Positions 56,605 through 64,000 of a stretch of DNA of 64,000 nt are shown one piece after another. Both the position numbers and the translations under genes were made by a program. The stretch is from AC-49 sp963817035 (GTDB taxonomy: Bacteria > Actinomycetota > Thermoleophilia > Solirubrobacterales > Solirubrobacteraceae). The first letter of the stretch is position 1. Every line of letters begins with the position of its first letter. Where the stretch lies: positions 496,001 to 560,000 of the forward strand of contig CAWFMM010000003.1 in assembly GCA_963817035.1 (NCBI GenBank), in the 5' to 3' direction. The notes under the pieces were generated by a model. The model saw only the letters and a program-made list of their open reading frames with translations. It searched no databases and was not told the DNA's origin.

Positions 56605-57015
56605 CTAATCCCACTGGCGGCGGAAGCGCGGGGCGCGACGATCGATCTCAAACCAGACCCGGAACCCGGCATCGCTGCGCGCGGTGCCCCAGCTCGTGGC
56701 GAGCTTGTCGAGCAGGCGCAACCCGAGGCCGGCGCTGGCGGGATCCTCAGGATCGAAGCCCGAGCCGGTGTCGGCGACCTCGATCCGGACGTGGTCGTTG
56801 GCAACGCGCCCGAAGAGCACGATCCGGCCGTCCACCGGGTCCATGTCGGCGTGGCGGACGCAGTTGGCGACAAGCTCGGTGACCAGCAGTTGCGCGGTGC
56901 GCGTGATGTCGTCGTTCAGATCGCAGGCGCCGATCTGTCCGCGCGCCATCCGACACGCCTCGGGGCGCAGCGGCAGTGCGACGAGCATCCGTGCGGGTGA
57001 CCGAGCGATTGGCAT
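56605..57015 (-). CDS. Anti-sigma-like ATP-binding protein (RsbW/SpoIIAB type HATPase)
   Basis: The product has 136 residues from ATG 57015; a longer frame to 57054 is possible. It has a GHKL fold: N-box LVTELVANCVRHA, G1 EVADTGSGFDPED, G2 SAGLGLRLLDKLA. These stand-alone serine kinases regulate sigma-factor antagonists in actinobacteria. No sigma or anti-anti-sigma gene is adjacent, so the partner is unknown. Its 5' neighbour is a secreted protein gene 50 bases upstream on the same strand. Confidence 0.8.
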   Translation of the reverse strand: MPIARSPARMLVALPLRPEACRMARGQIGACDLNDDITRTAQLLVTELVANCVRHADMDPVDGRIVLFGRVANDHVRIEVADTGSGFDPEDPASAGLGLRLLDKLATSWGTARSDAGFRVWFEIDRRAPRFRRQWD

Positions 57016-57064
57016 GCCGCCTTGAGCATGCCCCTCTGGCCGACTGCTAATCACGGGCGGTCCG

Positions 57065-58267
57065 TCACCGCGTATGGAGGGTGCCGGATTGCACGACCTC
57101 GAACGACGATCCGGGCACGCGCTTGAGCTGGTCGAGGTCGTCGTCGTTCCAGCGCGGGTCCGGCGCGCCGGAGATGTACCAGTTCGAACCGTTGTCGGCC
57201 ACGATCATTCCGTAGGTCTTCAGCGCCCTGAGAATCGCCAGCGCCTGGCCGTGGTAGCCGGACGTGTTGAAGCTCGCCTTGAGCCGCACGCGCATCCCCA
57301 TCGGCGGGAGGTCGGGGCTCGTGTCGTTGGACGCCGCGTGACGGGCCGGCGCCACGTAGGCCTTGCGCGAGCGCGAGACGGTGAAGCGCAGCGCGTGGTG
57401 GATCGCGCCGGCCGAGGCCTCGTCGGCGCGCGCGAGCCCGGGCGTGATCGGCAGGCCGGCGGCGTCGGCGCTCGTCCAGCCCGCGGGGCGCTGACGGTCG
57501 GAGTTCAGATCGAAGACGGCGCCCGAGTCGGCGCTCCAGCCCTTGGCGGTGCGCTTGGCCGCGTAGAGCTCATAGAGCTTGCACGAGCCCTGTTGCACGA
57601 CGAGCACGTGGCGATCGCCGTCGGCATTGGCGCCGCCCTCGACATGGGCGTCGAGCGGGACCGGGTACGGGCCGGGATCGGACTCGTCGCCGTAGGCGGT
57701 GAAGGTGATCGGGACCTTCGGCTGATCGGCCGGAACGACGGTGTAGGGGATGCCGTAGTCGCCGTACTTGCCCGAGCCGAAGTCGGGGTGCAGGTTGCCG
57801 CCGAGGCCGGCGATCAGCTTGTCCGAACGCGGATCGACGGCGGAGCGCGAGACGTCCTTGTTCCAGGCGTTGTCGGCCGGGAACACCGAGCAGCCGCCGA
57901 TCGTCGGTGTCGGTCCCGCCGGGCCGGTCTCCCCTGAGCCGGTCGAGACGTGCACGCGCGCCGCCGCCGAGCAGCCCTTGGCGTTGCACGCCTTGACGGC
58001 GAAGACGTACGCGCGACCGGGGCGCAGCCCGCTGACCTTGACGCTGGTGGCGTTGGCCCGGGCCGTGACGGTGTGGCCGGCGAACGTGATCCGGTAGCTC
58101 GTCTCACCGTGCGCGTGATCGCTCCAGTGCAGCACGACGCTCGTCGTGCTCGTGGCGCTGCCGCGCAGCTTCTTCGGCGCCGCGAGGTGGCGGGCACCGG
58201 CGGCCGGAAGCACGACCGCGAGCCCCGCGACGACGACGAGAACAGCGATCGTGACGAGGCGGCGCAT
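57065..58267 (-). CDS. Secreted fibronectin-III domain protein
   Basis: The product has 400 residues from ATG 58267. A signal peptide (AVLVVVAGLAVVLPAAGA) is followed by an FN3 domain (about 30-115, SATSTTSVVLHWSDHAHGET to YVFAVKACNAKG), then a large uncharacterised domain with FPADNAWNKDVSRSAVDPRS and FTVSRSRKAYVAP. The uncharacterised part recurs in actinobacterial secreted proteins but I cannot assign an activity. The longer frame to 58423 has no signal-like start. Likely extracellular. Confidence 0.7.
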   Translation of the reverse strand: MRRLVTIAVLVVVAGLAVVLPAAGARHLAAPKKLRGSATSTTSVVLHWSDHAHGETSYRITFAGHTVTARANATSVKVSGLRPGRAYVFAVKACNAKGCSAAARVHVSTGSGETGPAGPTPTIGGCSVFPADNAWNKDVSRSAVDPRSDKLIAGLGGNLHPDFGSGKYGDYGIPYTVVPADQPKVPITFTAYGDESDPGPYPVPLDAHVEGGANADGDRHVLVVQQGSCKLYELYAAKRTAKGWSADSGAVFDLNSDRQRPAGWTSADAAGLPITPGLARADEASAGAIHHALRFTVSRSRKAYVAPARHAASNDTSPDLPPMGMRVRLKASFNTSGYHGQALAILRALKTYGMIVADNGSNWYISGAPDPRWNDDDLDQLKRVPGSSFEVVQSGTLHTR

Positions 58268-58323
58268 CGCGTCATGTTCGCGTATCGGTGCCGTCTGACA
58301 AGCCGCGTGCCTACTCTGTGGAC

Positions 58324-59085
58324 ATGCGCCGCTGTTCTGTGCTCGCCGTTGCGATGCTCGCCGTCGCGGGTTGCGGCTCGAGCCCAAAGGCGCCGACGGT
58401 GACGATCGGGAAGTGGCAGGCACAGGCGCCGCCGCTGTCGTCGATCCCGCCCGCGCCGGTGATCAAGCCGGTCGCCGAGTTCGTCAAGGACGCGGTCAAG
58501 ACGCAGGCCGCCGAAGCCGCGACGACGCCGGCGGCCGCCGCCCCGGCCGCCGCCCCGGCCGGGGCGGACGGCGGCCGCGCCGACGGGGTCGCCGCGGGCG
58601 CGCCGTCGGACGCCGAGGTCGCACGCGAGCTGCGCGCGGCGTACGGCGACAAGGGATCGAGCGCCGAGTCGCTGATCGACCGCGCCGGGCTCAGCGGCGG
58701 CCTGGCGACGATCCCGCCGACCGCGCCGCCGAAGGTCGCCGCGGTGATCTCGGCCGCCAACTCGGTCGCTCGCTACCCGTACGTGTATGGAGGCGGCCAC
58801 GGCACGTTCGAGGACAGTGCCTATGACTGCTCGGGATCGCTGTCGTTCGCGTTCGCCGCCGCCGGCATGCTCCACACGACGCTTGTCTCCGGCCAGTTCG
58901 CCCAGTGGGGCGCGCCCGGGCCGGGCAAGTGGATCACGATCTACGCCAACGCGACCCACACCTGGATGACCGTCGCCGGCCTGCGCTACGACACCGGCGG
59001 CCTGCTCACGTCGACCCACTCCCGCTGGCAGGCCACGATGCGCCCGACGACCGGCTTCACTGTCCGCCATCCGATCGGTCTTTAA
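58324..59085 (+). CDS. NlpC/P60-type lipoprotein
   Basis: The product has 253 residues. The lipobox LAVAGC at 12-17 places the lipidated Cys at 17. A long Pro/Ala linker leads to an NlpC/P60-like domain with the catalytic Cys in YDCSGSLSFAF and a His in THTWMTVAGLRYDTGG. Such peptidases cut peptidoglycan stem peptides. It is anchored to the outer face of the membrane. The ATG falls next to the divergent FN3 gene, with a 56-base gap. Confidence 0.83.
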   Translation: MRRCSVLAVAMLAVAGCGSSPKAPTVTIGKWQAQAPPLSSIPPAPVIKPVAEFVKDAVKTQAAEAATTPAAAAPAAAPAGADGGRADGVAAGAPSDAEVARELRAAYGDKGSSAESLIDRAGLSGGLATIPPTAPPKVAAVISAANSVARYPYVYGGGHGTFEDSAYDCSGSLSFAFAAAGMLHTTLVSGQFAQWGAPGPGKWITIYANATHTWMTVAGLRYDTGGLLTSTHSRWQATMRPTTGFTVRHPIGL

Positions 59086-59089
59086 CTGC

Positions 59090-59119
59090 GAACGGCCGCC
59101 CGGGACGTGGCGGCCGTTC
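59090..59119. terminator. Strong hairpin terminator after the NlpC/P60 gene
   Basis: GAACGGCCGCC (59090-59100), loop CGGGACGT, GGCGGCCGTTC (59109-59119): a perfect 11-bp GC-rich stem. It is convergent with the RTX gene, so probably bidirectional. Confidence 0.8.
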
Positions 59120-59153
59120 ACGGTTTCAGCGCTGGACCGAAGGCAGTCTCAGC

Positions 59154-60143
59154 TCAGTGGTCGGTCGTCGGCTCCGCCGGACCGTTGTCGTTGGCGTTCT
59201 CGGCCGCAGACTGGTCGACTGGCTTGGGGTCCTTGCGAACGACCTTCTCGCACGAACCGTTGGGGTTGGTCGGCGTGGCATCGGTGATCACATCGACGTT
59301 GTCGAGCAGCGCGACGTCATTGCCGTCGCCGCACGTGATCTGGTCGACCTCACCGTCACGGGTGCGGAAGACGTCGTCGCCGGCACCGCCGTCGAGGGTG
59401 TCGCCGACCGTGTCGGTCTCGCCGTTCGGACCGGGGTGGACATCGCTACGGGCCAGCGCCCACAGCGTGTCGTTGCCGTCGCCGCCGTAGCTCTTGTCGA
59501 CGCCGGCGTTGGCGAAGATCGTGTCGTTGCCCGGACCCCCGTAGGAGGTGTCGTCGCCGGCGCCGCCCTTGATCAGGTCGTTGCCGCCGTTGCCGACGAT
59601 CTGGTCGTTGCCGTCGCCACCGACCAGCAGGTCGTTGCCGTCGCCGCCCTGGAGGCCGTCGTTGCCCGGGCCGCCGTAGAGCTTGTCGGGGGAGACGAGG
59701 TCGCCGGCGTTCGGCACGTCGCCCTGCAACTGATCGTCGCCGGGACCGCCCTGGAGCAGGTCGGCGCCCTGGTGGCCGAGCAGCGTGTCGTTGCCGCGGC
59801 CGCCCCACAGGCGGTCGTTGCCCTGCTGGCCGTCGATGTTGTCGTTGCCCGGGCCACCGTGGACACGGTCGTCGCCCGGGCCGCCAAGGACGTTGTCGTC
59901 ACCGGGGCCGGCGTCGACGACATCCCAGCCCTGGCCGGCGTCGATCGTGTCGTTGCCGGCGAGCGCGATGACACGGTCAGGACCGCCCTTGGCGTCGATC
60001 GTGTCGGGGCCGCGCGTACCGATGAGACGGTCGTGGTGGTCGGTGCCGATGATCGTCGCGGCCATGGCATAGGCGGCCATGACCGACAGCGCGACCAGTG
60101 CCGCGGCGAAGATCAGAGTGAATCGGGGCATACGGTGCTTCAT
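59154..60143 (-). CDS. Secreted RTX (hemolysin-type Ca-binding) repeat protein
   Basis: The product has 329 residues. A signal peptide (FAAALVALSVMAAYAMA) leads to about 20 nonapeptide GGxGxDxUx repeats, for example GGPGNDNIDGQQGNDRLWGG and GGAGDDVFRTRDGE. These form a calcium-binding beta-roll outside the cell. The Ser/Thr/Pro tail lacks an RTX type-I secretion signal, so export by Sec is likely. A AAGGGAGG ribosome site lies upstream. It is a fully open frame over 0.99 kb despite the repeats. Confidence 0.88.
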   Translation of the reverse strand: MKHRMPRFTLIFAAALVALSVMAAYAMAATIIGTDHHDRLIGTRGPDTIDAKGGPDRVIALAGNDTIDAGQGWDVVDAGPGDDNVLGGPGDDRVHGGPGNDNIDGQQGNDRLWGGRGNDTLLGHQGADLLQGGPGDDQLQGDVPNAGDLVSPDKLYGGPGNDGLQGGDGNDLLVGGDGNDQIVGNGGNDLIKGGAGDDTSYGGPGNDTIFANAGVDKSYGGDGNDTLWALARSDVHPGPNGETDTVGDTLDGGAGDDVFRTRDGEVDQITCGDGNDVALLDNVDVITDATPTNPNGSCEKVVRKDPKPVDQSAAENANDNGPAEPTTDH

Positions 60144-60171
60144 CTAGCAAACGCCTCCCTTGAGAGCGTCC

Positions 60172-60208
60172 GGGGTTGGTTCGTCCAGACCAAACGAACA
60201 CAGACCCC
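60172..60208. repeat. Inverted repeat upstream of the RTX gene and tRNA-Asp
   Basis: GGGGT (60172-60176) and ACCCC (60204-60208) flank TTCGT (60180-60184) and ACGAA (60194-60198), forming a nested imperfect hairpin. It lies in the divergent region between the RTX start and the tRNA, and could be an operator or attenuator. Confidence 0.35.
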
Positions 60209-60249
60209 GGTAAGGAGTTGCGCAAGGCGCGAGTCTCGATGCCGCTGCC

Positions 60250-60255
60250 TATACT
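60250..60255 (+). promoter_or_regulatory. Likely -10 box of the tRNA-Asp promoter
   Basis: TATACT sits 16 bases before the tRNA 5' end, a good distance for a stable-RNA promoter. No strong -35 matches within 17 bases; TTGCGC at 60218-60223 is too far upstream. Confidence 0.45.
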
Positions 60256-60270
60256 GGCCTGACCGTCCAC

Positions 60271-60344
<74 letters not shown>

Positions 60345-60349
60345 CTCGG

Positions 60350-60380
60350 AAAGGCCCTGCACCGCGGGGCCTTTCGCTTT
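60350..60380 (+). terminator. Rho-independent terminator after tRNA-Asp
   Basis: AAAGGCCC (60350-60357) pairs with GGGCCTTT (60367-60374), followed by CGCTTTT. This is the typical stem plus T-tract right behind a tRNA gene. Confidence 0.8.
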
Positions 60381-60437
60381 TCACCGTTCGTTTGCAGGGC
60401 GTCGGCGAAGGCCCGGAGTAGCGCTGCGGAGTAGCGC

Positions 60438-60659
60438 TCAACGGTTTTTGATGTCGCCGTTCGGGCGCCAGGCGGCCGGGTCATCAAGCGGCGCGACCGC
60501 GGCGGCGATGCGTTCGCGGAGGAACAGCCAGCGCCGACCGACCCTGCGTGCGGGCAGCTCGCCGCGGCGAGCGAGCTCGTGGACCGTGGAGCGCGGGATG
60601 CCGAGCAACTCCGCGACCTCGGAGGTTGAGAGGACATCGGTGCGAGTGACTCGTCGCAC
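60438..60659 (-). CDS. Excisionase-like helix-turn-helix protein beside the tRNA
   Basis: The product has 73 residues from GTG 60659. It is a MerR/HTH_17-type DNA-binding fold with STSEVAELLGIPRSTVHELA and a following beta wing GRRWLFLRERI. Such small proteins are excisionases or regulators of integrated elements. Its location next to tRNA-Asp, a common integration target, suggests a remnant of a genomic island, but no integrase or repeated tRNA end is visible within the window. Confidence 0.65.
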   Translation of the reverse strand: MRRVTRTDVLSTSEVAELLGIPRSTVHELARRGELPARRVGRRWLFLRERIAAAVAPLDDPAAWRPNGDIKNR

Positions 60660-60673
60660 CGGATGGTGCACGT

Positions 60674-60718
60674 CTGTGTCGGGTCTGCAGTTGAGGTGCG
60701 GTCGCTGTGTCGGGTCTG
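60674..60718. repeat. Two 14-bp direct repeats
   Basis: CTGTGTCGGGTCTG occurs at 60674-60687 and again at 60705-60718, 31 bases apart, in the non-coding stretch between the excisionase-like gene and the TMEM175 gene. It could be a binding site pair or an insertion footprint. Confidence 0.45.
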
Positions 60719-60885
60719 ATGCCTGTCCGCTCGGTGGCTTACGCGGGTGTTGGTTCGTGAGGGCTTGGTGGTGTCGGCTCGACGCGAGCTGTGGCGTGCT
60801 CTCAGCAGGCCCGCGTACGCTCTCGACTTCGGTTCGCCGACCACGGGCGGCCATTCGGTCGGGCTTGGTAGCGTCACCTCAACCC

Positions 60886-61542
60886 GTGGCCGACGACGAG
60901 CACATAGCGACGAGCAGTACCGCTCTGGGTAAGGGCAGGATGGAGGCGTTCAGCGACGGCGTGCTGGCCATCGCCATCACGCTGCTGGTGCTCGACCTGG
61001 CGCTGCGGCCGCCCGGCTCGCCGTGGGAGCAGTTCCTGCGCGACTGGCCGGCCTACCTCGTCTACCTCATCAGCTTCCTGACGATCGGCGCAGCCTGGAT
61101 CGCCCACAACAGCCTCACCGAGGATCTCGACCACGTCGACCGGATCTTCCTACGCCTGAACCTGCTCTTCCTGCTCACCGTCGCGTTCCTCCCGTTTCCC
61201 ACCCGGCTCGTCGGCGACGCCTTGGAAAAGGGGACCTCCTGGCAACGCATGGCCGTCACCGTGTTCGGGCTCACGGTAATGGCCACCCGACTGATCTTTA
61301 CCGCCATGGCCGCCTACGCCCGACACGAGCACCTGCAACGAGCCGGTACGCCCGATGTCGACCTCCAGGACGCCCAGAAGAAGTTCCGCGCGACAATCGC
61401 CGCCTACGTGGGGGCGATCACCCTCGGCCTATTCTTCCCGCGCGCCGCGATCGTGCTCTACTTCGCCGTGGCGGTCTTCCTCGTCGTGCCGTTCAGGGCC
61501 GTCGCTCAAGCGCTGGCCAAAGGCCGGCAAGAGAGACGCTAG
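60886..61542 (+). CDS. TMEM175/DUF1211-type membrane protein
   Basis: The product has 218 residues from GTG 60886, or about 200 from ATG 60940 (MEAFSDG). The start EAFSDGVLAIAITLLVLDL matches the FSDG motif of TMEM175 potassium channels. Six hydrophobic helices follow (for example AYLVYLISFLTIGAAWIAHN, LNLLFLLTVAFLPFPTRL). It is likely a K+-permeable membrane protein. There are 226 bases of non-coding sequence upstream, with the 14-bp direct repeats. Confidence 0.8.
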   Translation: MADDEHIATSSTALGKGRMEAFSDGVLAIAITLLVLDLALRPPGSPWEQFLRDWPAYLVYLISFLTIGAAWIAHNSLTEDLDHVDRIFLRLNLLFLLTVAFLPFPTRLVGDALEKGTSWQRMAVTVFGLTVMATRLIFTAMAAYARHEHLQRAGTPDVDLQDAQKKFRATIAAYVGAITLGLFFPRAAIVLYFAVAVFLVVPFRAVAQALAKGRQERR

Positions 61543-61560
61543 AGCCGCGAGCGGACCGGA

Positions 61561-61902
61561 CTACCCGGCCTGCTCCTCAGCCTCGAGCTCGGCCTCGGCC
61601 GCGATGATCACGATCCCCAGCGCCTCGGTGATCCGTCCGGCGGCCGACATGGTTCGTGGCGTGCCGATGATCGGCGCGACCGCGACCAGGATGCCCTGGA
61701 CCTGGTCGATGGTGACACCAGCCTCCATCGCGGGACCCATGTGAGCGAGGTACGAGAGTGCGGGCGCGTCGACCGCCGCCAGGGCGGCGAGTCGCGCGGC
61801 GATCAGCGAGTTGTCGTCCAACGTGCAGCGCGCGAGTGACTCCGCGGTCATCGCGGCCAGCGTGTCGAGCACGGGAGTTTCAGAAGATGCGTCAGCCATC
61901 AC
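61561..61902 (-). CDS. Carboxymuconolactone decarboxylase-family protein
   Basis: The product has 113 residues. AhpD/CMD-like helical fold: SLIAARLAALAAVDAPALSY, GVTIDQVQGILVAVAPIIG and TMSAAGRITEALGIV. It lacks the CxxC of AhpD, so it is probably not a peroxidase partner; the reaction is unknown. Convergent with TMEM175. The start could be ATG 61902 or 61899. Confidence 0.75.
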   Translation of the reverse strand: MMADASSETPVLDTLAAMTAESLARCTLDDNSLIAARLAALAAVDAPALSYLAHMGPAMEAGVTIDQVQGILVAVAPIIGTPRTMSAAGRITEALGIVIIAAEAELEAEEQAG

Positions 61903-62123
61903 GGTTCCTTCTCATTCGGATTGGTGTTCGACCCTACCCCAGCACAGCCCGGGCGCCTGAGCATCCGTAGAAATCCCGGGCTCGCGGCTGCATCCGGAAG
62001 TGGACTCCGGCCGCGCTCATGTGGGATGGTCCGGGGCGGGCAACCGATGAAAGCGCGCTCCCACACCAAAACGCGACACACCGACCGGACCAGACGCAGG
62101 GCGCCCGTGAGGTTGGTGAGGCG

Positions 62124-63092
62124 GTGAGCCCGTTCAGTCATGTCAGGAGCGGACTGTCAGATGCGGGCAGGCTGGCGCGGGTTGTGTACCGCGATCCGGA
62201 GCACGTGGCCGAGCGGTTGACGCTGCACGCGATGGAGAGGCTCGGTCCTCCGTCGCTCGAGTGGGCGCAGACGACGCGGAAGAACCGCCCCGACGATCCT
62301 CCGGTGAAGATCGCCGACGAGTTGCGTGGCCAGTCGGGGCGGCTGGCGCGGATCGATGGCGCGATCGCGGGAACGCCGTTCTACGCCGCGGTCGTCCCTG
62401 GCTACCTGGGGTTCCTGTGGCAGGGAGGCCGGATGACGTCGCGCACCGCCGCGCTGTTCGGGCACGATCCGACCGAGCTGCGCACCGCCGCGTCGGGACT
62501 CGCGCTGCGCGGTGTCCATCCGACGGTCGAGAGCGCGGAGGCGTCACTGCGCGCGGTCAGCGCCGTCCCGATGCCCGAGAAGCCATCGGAGCGTCGTTCG
62601 CTGCGCACATGGCTCCACAGCGGCCATGTGATCCTGATCTTCGGCGGCTTCCTGTCGGCTCCCAGCGGAAAGCCGAGCGTGCCGAAGAAGGGCCTCGCCT
62701 ATTGGGTGCCGACGACGCTGACCATCGTGATCGGTGCGGTGGTCTGGGCGATCACGTGGATCCTGCCGCTGACGTTCATGGTCGCGATGGCCTGGGGGTG
62801 CGAGAGCCAGACGCGGGCGCTGGGCCGGCGAGCACTGGCCTTCTACTCAGGCGAGACGAGCACGACCCATGACGCGATCACCGTTGCCGACAAGAGCCAG
62901 GACCAGGGGCACACCGTGCGCCAGATCGTGCGCAGCGTCGTGCTCGCGCTCTCGGTGGCGATCCCGGTCGCGTTCGTCGTGTACGCCGATCACCTGCGCC
63001 AGTCGACGGGTCTCAACTGGCTCGGCGCGCTGGGTGGGCTCGTCGCCCTGTCGCTCGTGATCGCGACGGCGGTGTGGGGCGCCCGGCGTTAG
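62124..63092 (+). CDS. Membrane protein of unknown function
   Basis: The product has 322 residues from GTG 62124. A soluble N-terminal part of about 190 residues (HAMERLGPPSLEWAQTTRK, DGAIAGTPFYAAVVPGYLGF) is followed by hydrophobic helices near 200-225 and 275-318. The first part weakly resembles EcsC-like proteins. There are 221 bases of non-coding sequence upstream with no clear features. No reliable family. Confidence 0.55.
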   Translation: MSPFSHVRSGLSDAGRLARVVYRDPEHVAERLTLHAMERLGPPSLEWAQTTRKNRPDDPPVKIADELRGQSGRLARIDGAIAGTPFYAAVVPGYLGFLWQGGRMTSRTAALFGHDPTELRTAASGLALRGVHPTVESAEASLRAVSAVPMPEKPSERRSLRTWLHSGHVILIFGGFLSAPSGKPSVPKKGLAYWVPTTLTIVIGAVVWAITWILPLTFMVAMAWGCESQTRALGRRALAFYSGETSTTHDAITVADKSQDQGHTVRQIVRSVVLALSVAIPVAFVVYADHLRQSTGLNWLGALGGLVALSLVIATAVWGARR

Positions 63093-63159
63093 ACGCATCG
63101 CGCCCGTCGGGTTTCGCTGTCGGGCAGGAGCGGCCGGTTGGGACCCCGAATCTTGACCG

Positions 63160-63900
63160 GTGCCCGGTGAACCTCAGGAGCGTGGCCGCCGGCGTCGTGT
63201 GAGCGTCCCTCGCGAGTCACGGCTCGAAATGGCCGAGCGGATCGCCGACGCTTACGGTCTCGTCCTCGCCCTGATCGCGGTCACGTTCGTCGTGATGATG
63301 ACGCTGCCGCCCGAGGGCTGGGGCGGCCGTGTGGCCGCCGTCGCGGTCGCCGGCGTGACCGCGATCGTCGCGTTCACCAGCTCCGACGTTCGCCGGGCCA
63401 GGGTGCGCCTGGCGGCGCTGGTCGTCGTTGTCGCGATCGTGGCGGCGTTCATCGCCGAGCGCATCTCATCGGGCCGTCTGCTCGGTCTCGCGTTCGGCGC
63501 GGTCGCGATCCTGCTGGGTATCGCAGCCGTCGCGATCCTGCGGCGCGTGATCATCGGCATCAGCCACGTCGACTTCCGCACCATCCTCGGAGCGATCAGC
63601 GTCTTCACCCTGCTCGGCCTGCTGTTCGCGTTTCTCTACGTGACGTTCAGCCACTTCACCCACGCCGGCTTCTTCACCGGCGAGCCCCACGCACGCGCCA
63701 GCGACTTCGTCTTCTTCAGCTACACGACTCTCACCACAACCGGCTACGGCAACCTCGTCCCGGCCGGGACGGTCGGGCAGTCCTTCGCGGTCCTGGAGAT
63801 GCTCGTCGGCCAGGTCTTCATGGTCACACTGGTCGCCGGGCTCGTGGGCCTCTGGCGCCCCGGCCGCACGAACGCCCCGGCTCCCCAGGGCGACGCGTAG
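63160..63900 (+). CDS. Two-pore-type potassium channel protein
   Basis: The product has 246 residues from GTG 63160. A basic cytoplasmic start is followed by several TM helices (LALIAVTFVVMMTL, AALVVVVAIVAAFIAE, LGLLFAFLYVTFSHF) and a pore loop with the selectivity filter TTLTTTGYGNLVP, then a last helix (EMLVGQVFMVTLVAGLVGLW). TTGYG matches the K+ filter. A single pore loop means a tetramer. No regulatory RCK domain is fused. It follows the TMEM175-containing cluster, so two K+ conductances lie within 3 kb. Confidence 0.85.
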   Translation: MPGEPQERGRRRRVSVPRESRLEMAERIADAYGLVLALIAVTFVVMMTLPPEGWGGRVAAVAVAGVTAIVAFTSSDVRRARVRLAALVVVVAIVAAFIAERISSGRLLGLAFGAVAILLGIAAVAILRRVIIGISHVDFRTILGAISVFTLLGLLFAFLYVTFSHFTHAGFFTGEPHARASDFVFFSYTTLTTTGYGNLVPAGTVGQSFAVLEMLVGQVFMVTLVAGLVGLWRPGRTNAPAPQGDA

Positions 63901-64000
63901 GAGACCCGCGCGCGAGGGCCGATGGCAACCGCGTCGCGCTCGGAGATTCGACTGGTGCCCTCAGGTCTCTCCGGCCGTCAGTAGCGTGAGCGCTGTCCGG

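Noticed and set aside
63901..64000. Possible gene start at the right edge
   Set aside because: A 20-codon frame at about 63921 stops quickly and has no ribosome site or recognisable content.

Overview
The window is about 64 kb of very GC-rich (near 70%) bacterial chromosome with dense gene packing: many 4-base ATGA start/stop overlaps, GTG starts and short spacers. The gene set suggests a free-living aerobic actinobacterium. It includes the actinobacterial-type mismatch endonuclease NucS, an E2-E1 fused 2-oxoglutarate dehydrogenase, an oxygen-era KorAB pair, EttA, and many large secreted proteins with RTX or fibronectin-like repeats. A Thermoleophilia/Solirubrobacterales-like lineage is my best guess. 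It is an inference from gene content; no 16S or phylogenetic marker is present to prove it.

Layout. 0-5.4 kb: a frameshifted subtilase, a ferritin-like protein with a stub of a cupredoxin, dCTP deaminase, small membrane proteins and citrate synthase. 5.4-11.7 kb: a PfkB kinase, a YgjP-like metallopeptidase, small unknown genes, a class V aminotransferase, an M29 aminopeptidase and pyruvate kinase. 11.66-14.46 kb: a decayed island holding a collagen-like gene fragment, a truncated IS3 element, the tail of a probable polymorphic toxin with a likely intact immunity gene, and an IS256-type transposase remnant. 14.4-24 kb: GrpB, an ABC1 kinase, a divergent glyoxalase II/I pair, KorA-KorB, Ppx/GppA, ketopantoate reductase and a Nudix protein. 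24-32 kb: a MauE-redoxin-redoxin fusion, a 1418-residue 2-oxoglutarate dehydrogenase with two lipoyl domains, and an MFS-MarR fusion. 32-41.4 kb: YjbQ, an alkyltransferase-like protein, enoyl-CoA hydratase, NucS, a deleted ATPase pseudogene, two secreted clan-A glycosidase-like paralogues, a J-domain/TPR protein and EttA. 41.4-48 kb: a shredded secreted-protein gene, HAD phosphatase, M42 peptidase, a zinc-type CDF exporter and a histidine-kinase-like protein without the usual phospho-histidine. 48-64 kb: aconitase and a divergent LysR regulator, a lytic transglycosylase, a gingipain-like secreted peptidase, a DnaC-like loader, secreted/lipoproteins, an RTX protein, tRNA-Asp with an excisionase-like gene beside it, and ion-channel-like membrane proteins.

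Working together. Citrate synthase, aconitase, KorAB and the fused 2-oxoglutarate dehydrogenase supply several steps of the TCA cycle, with two alternative routes from 2-oxoglutarate to succinyl-CoA. Pyruvate kinase feeds it. Glyoxalase I and II sit back to back as a methylglyoxal detoxification pair. NucS, the ATL protein, dCTP deaminase and Nudix protect DNA and nucleotide pools. The secreted proteases, glycosidase-like proteins, NlpC/P60 lipoprotein and RTX protein act outside the membrane.

Caution. Three otherwise intact genes (subtilase, aconitase, C25 peptidase) each carry exactly one extra base, two of them clearly in or beside a homopolymer, and one gene (41.46-43.53 kb) changes frame at least ten times. 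Some of these breaks may be sequence errors rather than biology.
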